A DNA stretch of 64,000 nt from Paraburkholderia panacisoli (GCF_008369935.1 NZ_VTUZ01000019.1:109004-173003), one strand, 5' to 3'. Counted from the first letter of the stretch, positions 34,330 to 43,843 are shown. Notes: generated from the letters alone by a model not told the origin. Program-made: numbers and translations.

Positions 34330-35363
34330 TCGTCGTTCGCGTTGTACAACGAGGCGATGTGGATGCGCTGATGCGGCTCGCGCAGGAAACCGGCCCGGGC
34401 CTCACCACCTTCAAGCCGGACCGCGAGGCGCTGGCCGCGCGTGTCGAACGTGCACGCCGCACGATGGAAGACAAGGCCGAGCCGCATGAAGCGGGCTATT
34501 TCTTCGTGATGGAAGACACCGACACCGGCGACGTGGCCGGCGTGTGCGGGATCGAAACGGCGGTCGGCCTGCAGCAGCCGTTCTACAACTATCGCGTGAG
34601 CACGGTGGTGCACGCGAGCCAGGACCTCGGCATCTGGACGCGCATGAGCGCGTTGAACATCTCGCACGACCTGACCGGTTATGCCGAAGTGTGCTCGCTG
34701 TTTCTGAGCCCGCGTTATCGCACGAGCGGCGTGGGCGGGCTGCTGTCGCGTTCGCGCTTCATGTTTCTTGCGCAGTTTCGCGAGCGTTTCCCGCAGCGTT
34801 TGTGCGCGGAATTGCGCGGCCATTTCGACGCGGAAGGCACTTCGCCGTTCTGGCGCGCGGTCGGCTCGCATTTCTACCAGATCGATTTCAACGCGGCGGA
34901 CTATCTGAGTTCGCATGGCCGCAAGGCGTTTCTTGCCGAGCTGATGCCGCGCTATCCGGTATATGTCGAGCTGTTGCCGGAAGAGGCGCAGCGATGCGTC
35001 GGCCTCACGCATAACGACACGATTCCCGCGCGCCGCATGCTCGAAGCGGAAGGGCTGCGCTACGAGAACCACGTCGATATCTTCGACGCGGGTCCCGTGC
35101 TCGAATGCCATATCGCCGACTTGCGCACCGTGCGCGAAAGCGTGCTGGTGCCGGCCGAGATCGTCGATACGTCGGCAGCCGCGCCGCAGGATGGGCCCAG
35201 GTCGATGGTGTCGAATACGTCGCTGGGCGATTTTCGCGTCGGCGTAGTGGCCGGTGTGCCGCAAGACGGCGTGTTCCGTCTGCGCGCGCCTGAAGCCGCC
35301 GCACTCGGCGTCAACGCAGGCGACCCGGTGCGGGTGCAGCCGCAGAAACACAAACAAGGATGA
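34326..35363 (+). CDS. astA: Arginine N-succinyltransferase, beta subunit
   Basis: Second chain of the arginine succinyltransferase (AruG-like), 345 aa, clearly paralogous to the preceding gene. Matching blocks are SHDLTGYAEVCSLFLSPRYR and SPFWRAVGSHFYQIDFNAAD; the GNAT-like core carries the CoA site. The last 60 residues are more variable. Gene spacing is an ATGA overlap upstream, and astD starts three bases past its stop. Confidence 0.93.
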   Translation: MIVVRVVQRGDVDALMRLAQETGPGLTTFKPDREALAARVERARRTMEDKAEPHEAGYFFVMEDTDTGDVAGVCGIETAVGLQQPFYNYRVSTVVHASQDLGIWTRMSALNISHDLTGYAEVCSLFLSPRYRTSGVGGLLSRSRFMFLAQFRERFPQRLCAELRGHFDAEGTSPFWRAVGSHFYQIDFNAADYLSSHGRKAFLAELMPRYPVYVELLPEEAQRCVGLTHNDTIPARRMLEAEGLRYENHVDIFDAGPVLECHIADLRTVRESVLVPAEIVDTSAAAPQDGPRSMVSNTSLGDFRVGVVAGVPQDGVFRLRAPEAAALGVNAGDPVRVQPQKHKQG

Positions 35364-35365
35364 TC

Positions 35366-36829
35366 ATGAGCGAGCTTTTCATCGACGGCGAATGGGCCGC
35401 CGCCACCGGACCCGCATTCGCCTCGCGCAACCCCGGTACGGGCGCGACGGTGTGGGAAGGCAACAGTGCGTCGGCGGACGATGTCGATCGCGCCGTGCGC
35501 AGCGCGCGCCGCGCATTCGCGGCGTGGTCGGCGTTGAGCCTCGACGAGCGTTGCGGCGTGGTGCGCCGCTTCGCCGCGCTCGTCACCGAGCGCAAGGAAG
35601 CGCTCGCCGAAGCGATCGGCCGCGAGACCGGCAAGCCGCTGTGGGAAGCACGCACCGAAGCGGCGTCGATGGCCGCGAAAGTCGAGATCTCGATTCAGGC
35701 CTATAACGAACGCACCGGCGAAAAGCGCTCGGCGATGGCTGACGGCACAGCGGTCTTGCGGCATCGCCCGCATGGCGTGGTGGCTGTATTCGGGCCGTAC
35801 AACTTTCCTGGCCACTTGCCCAACGGACATATCGTGCCGGCGCTGATCGCGGGCAACGCGGTCGTGTTCAAGCCGTCCGAACTCGCGCCCGGCGTGGCCG
35901 CGGTCACCGTGCAGATCTGGCACGACGCGGGCTTGCCCGCCGGCGTGCTGAATCTGGTGCAGGGCGAAAAGGAAACCGGGATTGCGCTGGCAAATCACCG
36001 GCAGATCGATGGCCTGTTCTTTACCGGTAGTTCGGACACCGGAACATTGCTGCACAAACAGTTCGGCGGCCGGCCGGAGATCGTGCTGGCGCTGGAGATG
36101 GGCGGCAACAATCCGCTCGTGATCGGCCCGGTCGCGGACGTGGATGCCGCCGTGCATCACACGATTCAATCGGCGTTTCTCTCGGCAGGGCAGCGCTGCA
36201 CGTGCGCGCGCCGACTCTTCGTGCCGAACGACGCGTTCGGCGACCGCTTTGTCGAACGCCTCGTCGATGTCACGTCACGCATTAGCGTCGGTGAATATAA
36301 CGCCGATCCGCAGCCCTTCATGGGCGCGGTGATTTCGGCGCGCGCGGCGTCACGGCTCGTCGCCGCGCAGGAACGGCTGCTCGCCGACGGCGCGAAGGCG
36401 CTGTTGAAGATGGAGCAGCGCGATCCGCAACTCGGCTTCGTCACACCGGCGATTCTCGACGTGACCGGCGTGAAGGATTTGCCCGACGAGGAGCACTTCG
36501 GCCCGTTCGCGCAGATCGTCCGCTACGGCAGCTTCGATGAAGCGCTGGAAAAAGCCAACGACACTGAGTTCGGCCTGTCCGCGGGCCTGCTCGCCGACGA
36601 CGAAGCGCTGTGGACGCATTTCCAGCGCACCATCCGCGCGGGCATCGTCAACTGGAACCGGCCGACCAATGGCGCGTCGTCCGGCGCGCCGTTCGGCGGT
36701 CCGGGCCGCTCGGGCAATCACCGGCCGAGCGCGTTCTACGCCGCCGACTATTGCGCGTACCCGATGGCTTCCGTCGAAAGCGCGCAACTGCAAATGCCCG
36801 CGAGCGTCTCGCCGGGCCTTCAATTCTAA
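35366..36829 (+). CDS. astD: Succinylglutamate semialdehyde dehydrogenase
   Basis: NAD+-dependent oxidation of N-succinylglutamate 5-semialdehyde to N-succinylglutamate, fourth AST step. Aldehyde dehydrogenase superfamily, 487 aa: FGPYNFPGHLPNGHIVPAL (catalytic Asn), the Glu in LALEMGGNNPLV and the nucleophile Cys in SAGQRCTCARRL. The ATG at 35366 is preferred over 35360 because AAGG is six bases ahead of it. Confidence 0.94.
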   Translation: MSELFIDGEWAAATGPAFASRNPGTGATVWEGNSASADDVDRAVRSARRAFAAWSALSLDERCGVVRRFAALVTERKEALAEAIGRETGKPLWEARTEAASMAAKVEISIQAYNERTGEKRSAMADGTAVLRHRPHGVVAVFGPYNFPGHLPNGHIVPALIAGNAVVFKPSELAPGVAAVTVQIWHDAGLPAGVLNLVQGEKETGIALANHRQIDGLFFTGSSDTGTLLHKQFGGRPEIVLALEMGGNNPLVIGPVADVDAAVHHTIQSAFLSAGQRCTCARRLFVPNDAFGDRFVERLVDVTSRISVGEYNADPQPFMGAVISARAASRLVAAQERLLADGAKALLKMEQRDPQLGFVTPAILDVTGVKDLPDEEHFGPFAQIVRYGSFDEALEKANDTEFGLSAGLLADDEALWTHFQRTIRAGIVNWNRPTNGASSGAPFGGPGRSGNHRPSAFYAADYCAYPMASVESAQLQMPASVSPGLQF

Positions 36830-36838
36830 GGATCGACG

Positions 36839-38179
36839 ATGCAAGCCACTGAAGCCAATTTCGACGGCCTGGTCGGCCCGACTCACAACTACGCGGGACT
36901 GTCGTTCGGCAACGTCGCGTCGCAGAACAATGAGAAGTCGGTGGCGAATCCGAAGGCCGCGGCGCGCCAGGGTCTGCGCAAGATGAAGCAGCTGGCCGAC
37001 CTCGGTTTCCATCAGGGCGTGCTGCCGCCGCAGGAGCGTCCGTCGATGCGCCTGTTGCGTGAACTCGGTTTCTCCGGCGACGAAGCGACGGTGATCGCGC
37101 GCGTCGCGAAGAACGCACCCGAGTTGCTCGCGGCCGCGAGTTCGGCCTCGGCGATGTGGACCGCGAACGCGGCGACCGTGAGCCCCTCGGCCGATACGCA
37201 CGACGGCCGCGTGCATTTCACGCCGGCCAATCTGTGCAGCAAGCTGCATCGCGCGATCGAGCATGAATCGACGCGCCACACGCTGCGCGCAATATTCAAC
37301 GATGCCGACCGCTTCGTGGTGCACGAGGCGCTGCCCGGCACGCCGGCGCTCGGCGACGAAGGCGCGGCGAATCACACGCGCTTTTGCGCGGACTACGGCG
37401 CGCGCGGCGTGGAATTCTTCGTGTATGGCCGCAGCGAATATCGTCGCGGTCCGGAGCCGAAGCGCTTTCCCGCGCGTCAGACCTTCGAGGCGAGCCGCGC
37501 GGTCGCGCACCGTCACGGGCTGGCCGATGCGGGCACCGTGTTCGCGCAGCAGAACCCCGACGTGATCGACGCGGGCGTGTTCCATAACGACGTGATCGCG
37601 GTCGGCAACCGCAACACGCTGTTCTGCCATCAACTCGCGTTCGTCGAGCAGAACGCGGTGTACGACGAACTGCGCACGAAACTCACGAGCATGAGCGCGG
37701 ACTTCAACGTGATCGAAGTGCCGGACGCGCAGGTGAGCGTGGCCGATGCCGTCACGTCGTATCTGTTCAACAGCCAGTTGCTGACGCGCCCGGACGGCAA
37801 GCAGGTGCTGGTGGTGCCGCAGGAATGCCGCGAGAACCCGCGCGTCGCGGCCTACCTCGACGAGCTGGCTTCGCACGCGGGCCCGATCGACGACGTGCTG
37901 GTGTTCGATCTGCGCGAGAGCATGAAGAACGGCGGCGGCCCGGCGTGTCTGCGGCTGCGCGTGGTGCTCGACGACGCGGAGCGCGCGGCGGTCACGCCGG
38001 GCGTATGGATCGACGACGCGCTGTTCGGCCGGCTGGACGCATGGATCGAAAAGCACTATCGCGACCGGCTCGCGCCGGCCGACCTGAGCGATCCGAAATT
38101 GCTCGTCGAGTCGCGCACCGCGCTCGACGAGCTCACGCAGATTCTCGGTTTGGGCTCGCTGTATGACTTCCAGCGCTGA
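36839..38179 (+). CDS. astB: N-succinylarginine dihydrolase
   Basis: Second AST step: succinylarginine to succinylornithine, two NH3 and CO2. 446 aa of the guanidine-modifying (amidinotransferase-fold) superfamily. Family motifs: FDGLVGPTHNYAGLSFGNVA at the N-terminus, HNDVIAVGNRNTLFCH, and the catalytic-Cys block MKNGGGPACLRLR. Starts nine bases after astD; its end overlaps the possible astE start by 17 bases. Confidence 0.95.
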   Translation: MQATEANFDGLVGPTHNYAGLSFGNVASQNNEKSVANPKAAARQGLRKMKQLADLGFHQGVLPPQERPSMRLLRELGFSGDEATVIARVAKNAPELLAAASSASAMWTANAATVSPSADTHDGRVHFTPANLCSKLHRAIEHESTRHTLRAIFNDADRFVVHEALPGTPALGDEGAANHTRFCADYGARGVEFFVYGRSEYRRGPEPKRFPARQTFEASRAVAHRHGLADAGTVFAQQNPDVIDAGVFHNDVIAVGNRNTLFCHQLAFVEQNAVYDELRTKLTSMSADFNVIEVPDAQVSVADAVTSYLFNSQLLTRPDGKQVLVVPQECRENPRVAAYLDELASHAGPIDDVLVFDLRESMKNGGGPACLRLRVVLDDAERAAVTPGVWIDDALFGRLDAWIEKHYRDRLAPADLSDPKLLVESRTALDELTQILGLGSLYDFQR

Positions 38180-39218
38180 ACACGCGATGGCTGTTCCAAT
38201 GATGCTCGACGATTGGCTCGCCTATACGCTGGCGGGGACGCGGCCTGCCGCGCATGACGCGCAAGGCGTATGCGCGAACGGCGTGCGCTGGTCATGGCTC
38301 GACGACGGCGTGCTCGTGTTGGAGCCCGCCGCGCCGACGGCCGATGTACGCAGCGTGTTGGTGTCGGCCGGCATCCACGGCGACGAAACCGCGCCGATCG
38401 AACTGCTGTCGCGGCTGGTGCGCGATATCGCGCAAGGCGGCGCCGCGCTGACGTGCCGTCTGCTGGTGATTCTCGGCAACGTCGACGGGATGCGCGACGC
38501 GGTCCGTTATCGCGACGACGATCTGAACCGGCTCTTCAGCGGCCGTCATCTGCAGGTGCCGCACAGCCATGAAGCGCCGCGCGCCGCGGCGCTGGAGCAG
38601 GCCGCGACGCGCTTCTTCGCGGCGGCGCCGGATGCGTGCGGTGCGCGCTGGCATATTGACATGCACACCGCGATTCGCGCATCCGCGTTCGAGCAGTTCG
38701 CGTTGCTGCCGCATACCGGCAAGCCGTTTTCTCGCGCGATGTTCGAGTGGCTCGGCGACGCGCGCATCAGCGCGGTCCTGTTGCACACCACCAAAGGCAA
38801 CACCTATTCGCACTTCACCGCGCAGACCTGTGGGGCCGATGCGTGCACCCTCGAACTGGGCAAAGTGCGACCGTTCGGCGAGAACGATCTGACGCGCTTC
38901 GCCGGCGCGGACGAAGCGTTGCGGCGTCTGCTGGCCAGCACGCCCGCAAGCGCGGGCGCTGCGTTGCCGCGCGTGTTCACGGTGATCGGCCAGCTCACCA
39001 AGCAAAGCGAGGCGTTCGAATTGCTGTTCGCGGCGGACGTGCCCAACTTCACGCCGTTCGCGAAAGACACCTTGCTCGCACGCGACGGCGAGTATCGCTA
39101 CACCGTGCGTCACGACGAGGAGCGCATCGTGTTTCCAAACGCGACGGTCAAGCCTGGCTTGCGCGCCGGTCTGCTGGTGATCGAGACCACTGCGGATACC
39201 TTGTCGCAACTTGTCTAG
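38163..39218 (+). CDS. astE: Succinylglutamate desuccinylase
   Basis: Last AST step: N-succinylglutamate to succinate and glutamate. Zinc-dependent M14-type (AspA/AstE) enzyme, 351 aa: GIHGDETAPIELL gives the first His/Glu zinc ligands, HIDMHTAIRAS the second His, and the catalytic Glu is probably in CTLELGKVRPFG. Two starts are possible: ATG 38163 overlaps astB; ATG 38187 (MAVPMMLDDW) lies eight bases beyond its stop. With this gene the AST pathway is complete in the window. Confidence 0.94.
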   Translation: MTSSAEHAMAVPMMLDDWLAYTLAGTRPAAHDAQGVCANGVRWSWLDDGVLVLEPAAPTADVRSVLVSAGIHGDETAPIELLSRLVRDIAQGGAALTCRLLVILGNVDGMRDAVRYRDDDLNRLFSGRHLQVPHSHEAPRAAALEQAATRFFAAAPDACGARWHIDMHTAIRASAFEQFALLPHTGKPFSRAMFEWLGDARISAVLLHTTKGNTYSHFTAQTCGADACTLELGKVRPFGENDLTRFAGADEALRRLLASTPASAGAALPRVFTVIGQLTKQSEAFELLFAADVPNFTPFAKDTLLARDGEYRYTVRHDEERIVFPNATVKPGLRAGLLVIETTADTLSQLV

Positions 39219-39378
39219 ACATGCGGGCCGGGTGTCCCCCGAACCCTGTACAATCCCGGCGTCGCGGCTGTTGCACTGCACCACGCCAGCCGCGCGAGTC
39301 TGGATCGCACTCCGGCGCGGCAAGCCTGTCCGCCCGATCTGGCTCCGTTTTATTCAATACCGTAGAGGAACACCCGTA

Positions 39379-40173
39379 ATGAAGATGAATTGGCGAAACA
39401 TGGCCGCGCTCGCGCTGTTCGCGGCGACGGCGGTTGCGGCGGGCGCCGCGTCGGCGGCGGAGATCAAGGAAGTGCGCTTCGGCGTCGAGGCGTCGTATGC
39501 GCCGTTCGAATCGAAGTCGCCGTCGGGCGAGCTGCAAGGTTTCGACATCGATGTCGGCAACGCCGTGTGCGCAAAGCTGAAGGCCAAATGCGTGTGGGTC
39601 GAGAATTCGTTCGACGGCCTGATCCCGGCGCTGGAAGCACGCAAGTTCAACGCGATCAACTCGGACATGACGATCACGGATCAGCGCCGCCAGGCGGTTG
39701 ATTTCACCGATCCGATCTACAAGATTCCGAATCAGATGATCGCGAAGAAGGGCAGCGCTCTGCTGCCGACGCCGGCCTCGCTGAAGGGCAAGCACGTCGG
39801 CGTGTTGCAGGGCACGATTCAGGAAACCTACGCGAAGGCGCGCTGGGCGCCGGCCGGCGTCGACGTCGTGCCGTATCAGACCCAGGACCAGATCTACGCC
39901 GACCTGGCGTCGGGGCGTCTGGATGCATCGTTCCAGGACGCGGAAGCGGCATCGAAAGGCTTTCTGAAGAAGCCGCAAGGCGCGGGCTTCGATTTCGCGG
40001 GTCCGGCTGTGACCGACGAGAAGTTGCTCGGCGCGGGCGTGGGCTACGGCATCCGCAAGAACGACAAGGCGCTCAAGGATGCGCTGAACGAGGCGCTGAA
40101 GGAACTGAAGTCGGACGGTACGATTGATCGCCTTGCCGCGAAGTATTTCGACGTGAAGGTCGTGTTGAAGTAA
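39379..40173 (+). CDS. Arginine/ornithine periplasmic binding protein (ArtJ/ArgT-like)
   Basis: SBP_bac_3 family binding protein, 264 aa, with a signal peptide cleaved near ASAAE (residue 26). The arginine-, lysine- and ornithine-binding members share segments seen here: VRFGVEASYAPFESKSPSGE, GFDIDVGNAVCAKLK, NSFDGLIPALEARKFN, GVLQGTIQETYAK and LASGRLDASFQDAEA. AGAGGAA lies nine bases before the ATG. It is the missing component of the HisQMP transporter encoded 10 kb upstream, separated by the whole ast operon. Confidence 0.9.
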   Translation: MKMNWRNMAALALFAATAVAAGAASAAEIKEVRFGVEASYAPFESKSPSGELQGFDIDVGNAVCAKLKAKCVWVENSFDGLIPALEARKFNAINSDMTITDQRRQAVDFTDPIYKIPNQMIAKKGSALLPTPASLKGKHVGVLQGTIQETYAKARWAPAGVDVVPYQTQDQIYADLASGRLDASFQDAEAASKGFLKKPQGAGFDFAGPAVTDEKLLGAGVGYGIRKNDKALKDALNEALKELKSDGTIDRLAAKYFDVKVVLK

Positions 40174-40238
40174 CGCGCGACGTGCGGCTTGTCGTGTATT
40201 GCGCGTGAAGCTTTGCGCGACGAAGTTGGATGCTGATG

Positions 40239-40264
40239 CAAACGGCCGCAATAGCGGCCGTTTG
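40239..40264 (+). terminator. Strong hairpin after the binding-protein gene
   Basis: Perfect 11-bp stem (40239-40249 with 40254-40264), loop AATA, right arm ending in TTTG then TATT. Likely transcription end of the arginine module. Confidence 0.8.
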
Positions 40265-40268
40265 TATT

Positions 40269-40450
40269 GTGCGCCCAGCATGGGCGCATTCTTACGGGCG
40301 GAAGTCTCGGCACGACTGACCGCAGCGAACCAGGCGAAGCGCAACTGTCGAGCGCGCCCGGATGTGGGAGGCGAGCGTGGAACGAAGTTGCAAGCGAGGA
40401 CCACGAACCGGAAAGAGCGCGCGGGCGATCAGGGCGAGCGTGCATTCAGA
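40269..40450 (+). mobile_element. Possible group II intron 5' remnant
   Basis: Starts GTGCG, the 5' consensus of group II introns, in the context GTGCGCCCAGCATGGGCGC, then TTACGGGCGGAAGTC. This resembles, from memory, 5' ends of Burkholderia group II introns. It sits five bases behind a terminator hairpin, the usual insertion site of class C introns. No reverse-transcriptase gene and no domain V/VI were found, so only a fragment would remain; the 3' limit is arbitrary. Confidence 0.35.
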
Positions 40451-41063
40451 CTTTTTGCTCCCTCCCTTTCCTCAGCTCCCCGAGCAATCCCGTTCGGCAT
40501 GGTCTCTTTGCCAGGTCACCGCCGCAACTCCTTGACTTTCTTCATCGGAGCGGCCAGCTGCGAAGTCCAGACGGCAGATTCGCCAACCCTCCAGGCTATC
40601 AGTCTGTCTTCCTGACATGGCTTGCGCCATGTGAACACCTGGTTCGCGTTGCCACCGTGGCGCCGGGCAACGCCCGAAGCCGTCGCGGCCGATGTGAATC
40701 TCTCTCGCGCGATGGCCAGTTTTTCCTCGACAGAATCTCGCCGACGCCATTCCGGCTCGATCGGATATCGATGCTTTCTACTGAAAATGCTCGGGCTGGA
40801 ACGCAGTCAGGAGGATTCTGTCTTATTCATGAAATATCAGGATTCCTCATATTCACGCGGTGGTGCCATTCCTTGTTACGACGTCTTCTAAAACGCGGAA
40901 GTTCAGAACCGTGACCGGAAGTACCGCTTGCCGCACTGGATAGATCCGCGCCATTTACCACATCGATATCTTTTTACAACCTGCCTGATCGATAGGCGTC
41001 TCTCAAAAAAATCCAGGGTTTAATCTCCCACCTTCAATATTGGAATCGTGAAGGACGAGATTA

Positions 41064-41804
41064 ATGACGGATGTTGACGTGTTTTTGCCCAGCACCGACA
41101 AAATGTTGGTGTTTCCGATGAGCAAGGCTATCTCGCTAGACTACGGTCAGATGGACTATCCAACTAGGGTCGCCGTTTCGCTTGGCGGCGTGCAATACCT
41201 GGACGGAGATTCCACGCACTTCATCATCGTGCAATCGGGCGAGGCGGAGGTGTCGCATGACGGGAATGTCTATTGGCTAAGGGCCGGGCAATTCGGTTGC
41301 TTTCCTGGCGCATTGACATTGAAAGGCGTTACTGAAGTGTTACTCGTCGCGAGCGTGGGTTATCAAGGCGCAACGCTCGTGGGTGGACCGGTTGAGGAGT
41401 TCGGTCGACTGCGTTATATCGGCGGATGCACGAGTAGTTTGTTGATTGCACCGCCTGTCCGCGGCGAGCCTTGTCTGAATTTTCTGCATTTACCGCGTAA
41501 TACATCGCAAACCTTACATACCCATCCGACGATACGGGTAGGTCTAATCCTGTCCGGTAGCGGTCAGTGTGAAACGCATCAGGGACTGGTGGAGTTTTGC
41601 GCCAGTACAGCTTTCGTGATCCCGCCTGGTGTTGCGCATAGCTTTCAGAGTGGTGAGGAGAACATGCGGATTGTCATCTATCACCCGGATTCAGATTCGG
41701 GTCCCACGCATACGGATCATACGATGCTCAACAGGACATATGTGGATGGCAAGACTGCAAAGGCGATGACAGATATTCATACACGGGTCGGGGTTCAGCA
41801 ATGA
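41064..41804 (+). CDS. Bicupin-like protein, first gene of AT-rich operon
   Basis: 246 aa with two cupin barrels. The first (residues about 30-105) has lost metal ligands; the second (about 140-215) has the cupin motifs LHTHPTIRVGLILSGSG (His152, His154) and IPPGVAHSF (His192), so one metal site is plausible. It may be a dioxygenase, isomerase or ligand sensor; I cannot choose. Base composition is clearly lower in GC than neighbouring operons, with many A/T-ending codons (TTA, ATA, CTA). The stop overlaps the methyltransferase ATG (ATGA). Confidence 0.85.
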   Translation: MTDVDVFLPSTDKMLVFPMSKAISLDYGQMDYPTRVAVSLGGVQYLDGDSTHFIIVQSGEAEVSHDGNVYWLRAGQFGCFPGALTLKGVTEVLLVASVGYQGATLVGGPVEEFGRLRYIGGCTSSLLIAPPVRGEPCLNFLHLPRNTSQTLHTHPTIRVGLILSGSGQCETHQGLVEFCASTAFVIPPGVAHSFQSGEENMRIVIYHPDSDSGPTHTDHTMLNRTYVDGKTAKAMTDIHTRVGVQQ

Positions 41805-42580
41805 CTGGAAAAATGTTTGTACGCGGTACGTCGATACACCAAAAGTGGAGTCCTCAGCTCTATGAAAGTAATGCCCGGTTTGTCGGTGATCTTGCCACGG
41901 GGGCCGTCGAATTGCTAAACCCTCGTCCGGGCGAGCGGATTATCGATATCGGTTGCGGAGACGGCTATCTGACTGAAAAGATTGCCTCGACCGGTGCCCT
42001 GATGACTGGTGTGGACTATAGCCCAGAGCTGGTCGCGGTCGCGCGGGCACGCGGTCTGGATGTTCGCGTCGGCAATGCGGAAGAGATGGACTTCTTCCAG
42101 GATTTTGATGGTGCCTTTAGCAATGCGGCGATGCATTGGATGCCTCGTGCCGATGCTGTGGTGAAAAACGTAGAAAAGGCTCTGAAACCCGGCGGGCGAT
42201 TCGTTGGCGAGTTTGCTGGGGCGAGAAACGCGTATCACATCAGGCAAGCTGTGCATGAGGCATTGACGCGCCGCGGCTTCGACGCGGCGGAGATTGACCC
42301 ATGGTATCTGCCGAAGGTCGAGGAATATAGAGCGGTGCTGGAAGAAGGGGGATTCGTCGTTTCGCACATTGAGCTATTCGATCGGCCGGTGGTGATTGAC
42401 TATCCGGTGCGTGACTGGATTAGAACATTCGGAAGTCCATATCTCACCGTATTGGAAGAGGAAGCGCGCGACCCGCTGCTTGATGAAGTGACGCGCCAGT
42501 TAGCCCCCCGTCTGCTTCGCAATGATGGACGATGGACGATCGATTACACGCGCCTGCGTTTTCGGGCAGAGAAAGCCTGA
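41801..42580 (+). CDS. Class I SAM-dependent methyltransferase
   Basis: 259 aa. Motif I IIDIGCGDGYLTEKIA (from residue 47), acidic residue after beta-2 in MTGVDYS, then NAEEMDF and the post-motif FDGAFSNAAMHWMPRADAV, and KALKPGGRFVGEFAG. The fold and the AMHWM element resemble trans-aconitate methyltransferases, so methylation of a small carboxylate (O-methyl ester) is a reasonable guess, not an assignment. Coupled by ATGA to the cupin gene; the desaturase gene starts ten bases after its stop. Confidence 0.88.
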   Translation: MTGKMFVRGTSIHQKWSPQLYESNARFVGDLATGAVELLNPRPGERIIDIGCGDGYLTEKIASTGALMTGVDYSPELVAVARARGLDVRVGNAEEMDFFQDFDGAFSNAAMHWMPRADAVVKNVEKALKPGGRFVGEFAGARNAYHIRQAVHEALTRRGFDAAEIDPWYLPKVEEYRAVLEEGGFVVSHIELFDRPVVIDYPVRDWIRTFGSPYLTVLEEEARDPLLDEVTRQLAPRLLRNDGRWTIDYTRLRFRAEKA

Positions 42581-42589
42581 AACGGGTCG

Positions 42590-43843
42590 ATGCGATTGCA
42601 ATACGGCAGGGTAGAACCTATCCACCTCATTTCGCTAACCAAAGTGACTAGCATGTTTGAAAACGGTGCAAGGGAATCGATGCACGCGCTGCCTCGTGTC
42701 ATACAGCCTATCCTGACCTGGATAACGGGTAAGCCGCTTGAGGCAACCGAGCCGCGTCTTGTCCTGTCGAACTCTTTGGATGTCTTTATAACCCTGGTTT
42801 CTAGCATAGGTTTTTTTGCCGCCCTTATCTGGCTTGCCAGTCAGAATATTTTGGCCGTACTGCCACTCATCGTCCTGTCGTGGTTTGTTCTAGTCGGCCT
42901 GCTCAGAAAGATGCAAGTTACGCATTTGCATCATGCGATCCATAACCGGCTCTTTGGAAGTCCACGGCTGAATAAGCTATATGCACGGGTTTTGCCATCG
43001 TTAATCTTTGTGCAAAACAGCGTCGAATACCGGAAAGAACATCTCGAACATCACAACGCTCACATCTTTACGACCGAGCGTGATGCGGATGCTGCCTTTC
43101 TGGCGAAGCTCGGGTTTATTCCTGGGCGTGAAAGAGGTGAATTGTGGATGAATCTCTGGATGACGATTGCGAGTCCGGTATTCCACATCGTGTTTGCCCG
43201 CGCACGTCTCAAGTCAGTCTTTTTGCGCAACACCCGTGGTGAAACGGTTCTCGCGATAGGCGTTGCGTTGGCTCATGTTGCGCTAATTGTGATCGCAGGC
43301 TGGAAGGCCTATGCCGTCGCTGTTTTCGTTCCGATGTTCATTCTTTACCACGTCAGTGCTCTGCTGCAATTTCTCACAGAACATGCATGGAACGTCGCCG
43401 GGGGCGCCGTCGATGACTGGAACGATTATAGGAACCGATGCTGGGGCCGATTCTGCGGAGAGAAGTATCCGTCCTGTGAGAGCAATTCAAATAGCCATTT
43501 AGTGCACTTTTTTCGTGTATGCAGATGGACAACAAGAATGCTATTCCTTCATCTCCCCGTTCGCGTGGCTTGCCTGGTGGCAGATCTTCCCGCGCATGAC
43601 TGGCATCATTTGGCCCATTTTGGGGGGCAGAATTCGCGCGACTGGACGCGTAGTTTGTATCTGCGCCAGTTGGTGATCAGCGATGGGGATAAGCCAGGCT
43701 TTGCGCGGCGCGAGCTGTGGAGTATGCGTAACATGATTGAACATCAATTCTTGTGGCTGCAGAGTATCACATGCACTTATTCGGCTTCGACTGCGGGCGG
43801 GCTCTCGCAGCAAGAGAAAGCAGCCCTTGTTTCAGGAGAGTGA
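42590..43843 (+). CDS. Membrane di-iron desaturase/hydroxylase family protein
   Basis: 417-aa integral membrane protein of the fatty-acid-desaturase superfamily. Three histidine boxes are present: HLHHAIH (residues 112-118), HLEHHNAH (151-158, the HxxHH type) and HDWHHLAH (336-343). Membrane helices lie at about 65-100 and 220-260. Such enzymes use O2 and two irons to desaturate or hydroxylate an unactivated carbon; members such as RtxC act on amino-acid derivatives rather than lipids. The ATG at 42590 has a weak site; 42653 is an alternative. The stop overlaps the next gene's GTG. Confidence 0.82.
   Translation: MRLQYGRVEPIHLISLTKVTSMFENGARESMHALPRVIQPILTWITGKPLEATEPRLVLSNSLDVFITLVSSIGFFAALIWLASQNILAVLPLIVLSWFVLVGLLRKMQVTHLHHAIHNRLFGSPRLNKLYARVLPSLIFVQNSVEYRKEHLEHHNAHIFTTERDADAAFLAKLGFIPGRERGELWMNLWMTIASPVFHIVFARARLKSVFLRNTRGETVLAIGVALAHVALIVIAGWKAYAVAVFVPMFILYHVSALLQFLTEHAWNVAGGAVDDWNDYRNRCWGRFCGEKYPSCESNSNSHLVHFFRVCRWTTRMLFLHLPVRVACLVADLPAHDWHHLAHFGGQNSRDWTRSLYLRQLVISDGDKPGFARRELWSMRNMIEHQFLWLQSITCTYSASTAGGLSQQEKAALVSGE

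Larger units (their letters stand above)
40174..41063. other. Junction between arginine module and AT-rich operon
   Basis: 890 bases without a convincing gene. From the left: a strong hairpin (40239-40264), a possible group II intron 5' fragment starting at 40269, a stretch of mixed composition with no recognisable remnants, then AT-rich sequence from about 40780 that leads into the cupin operon. GAAGGACGAG before the ATG at 41064 is its ribosome-binding site. Confidence 0.55.

Noticed and set aside
36350..38056. A 568-codon minus-strand frame across astD and astB
   Set aside because: Crosses two convincing plus-strand genes and has shadow composition.
40472..40750. A 92-codon minus-strand frame in the junction before the AT-rich operon
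   Set aside because: No recognisable motif, no ribosome-binding site, and no continuity with neighbours; it may be chance.
42590..43843. Reading the desaturase gene as an ordinary fatty-acid desaturase for membrane lipids
   Set aside because: The histidine boxes fit the superfamily, but there are no acyl-carrier or lipid genes nearby and it is coupled to a methyltransferase and an amino-acid exporter, so a lipid role is less likely, though not excluded.
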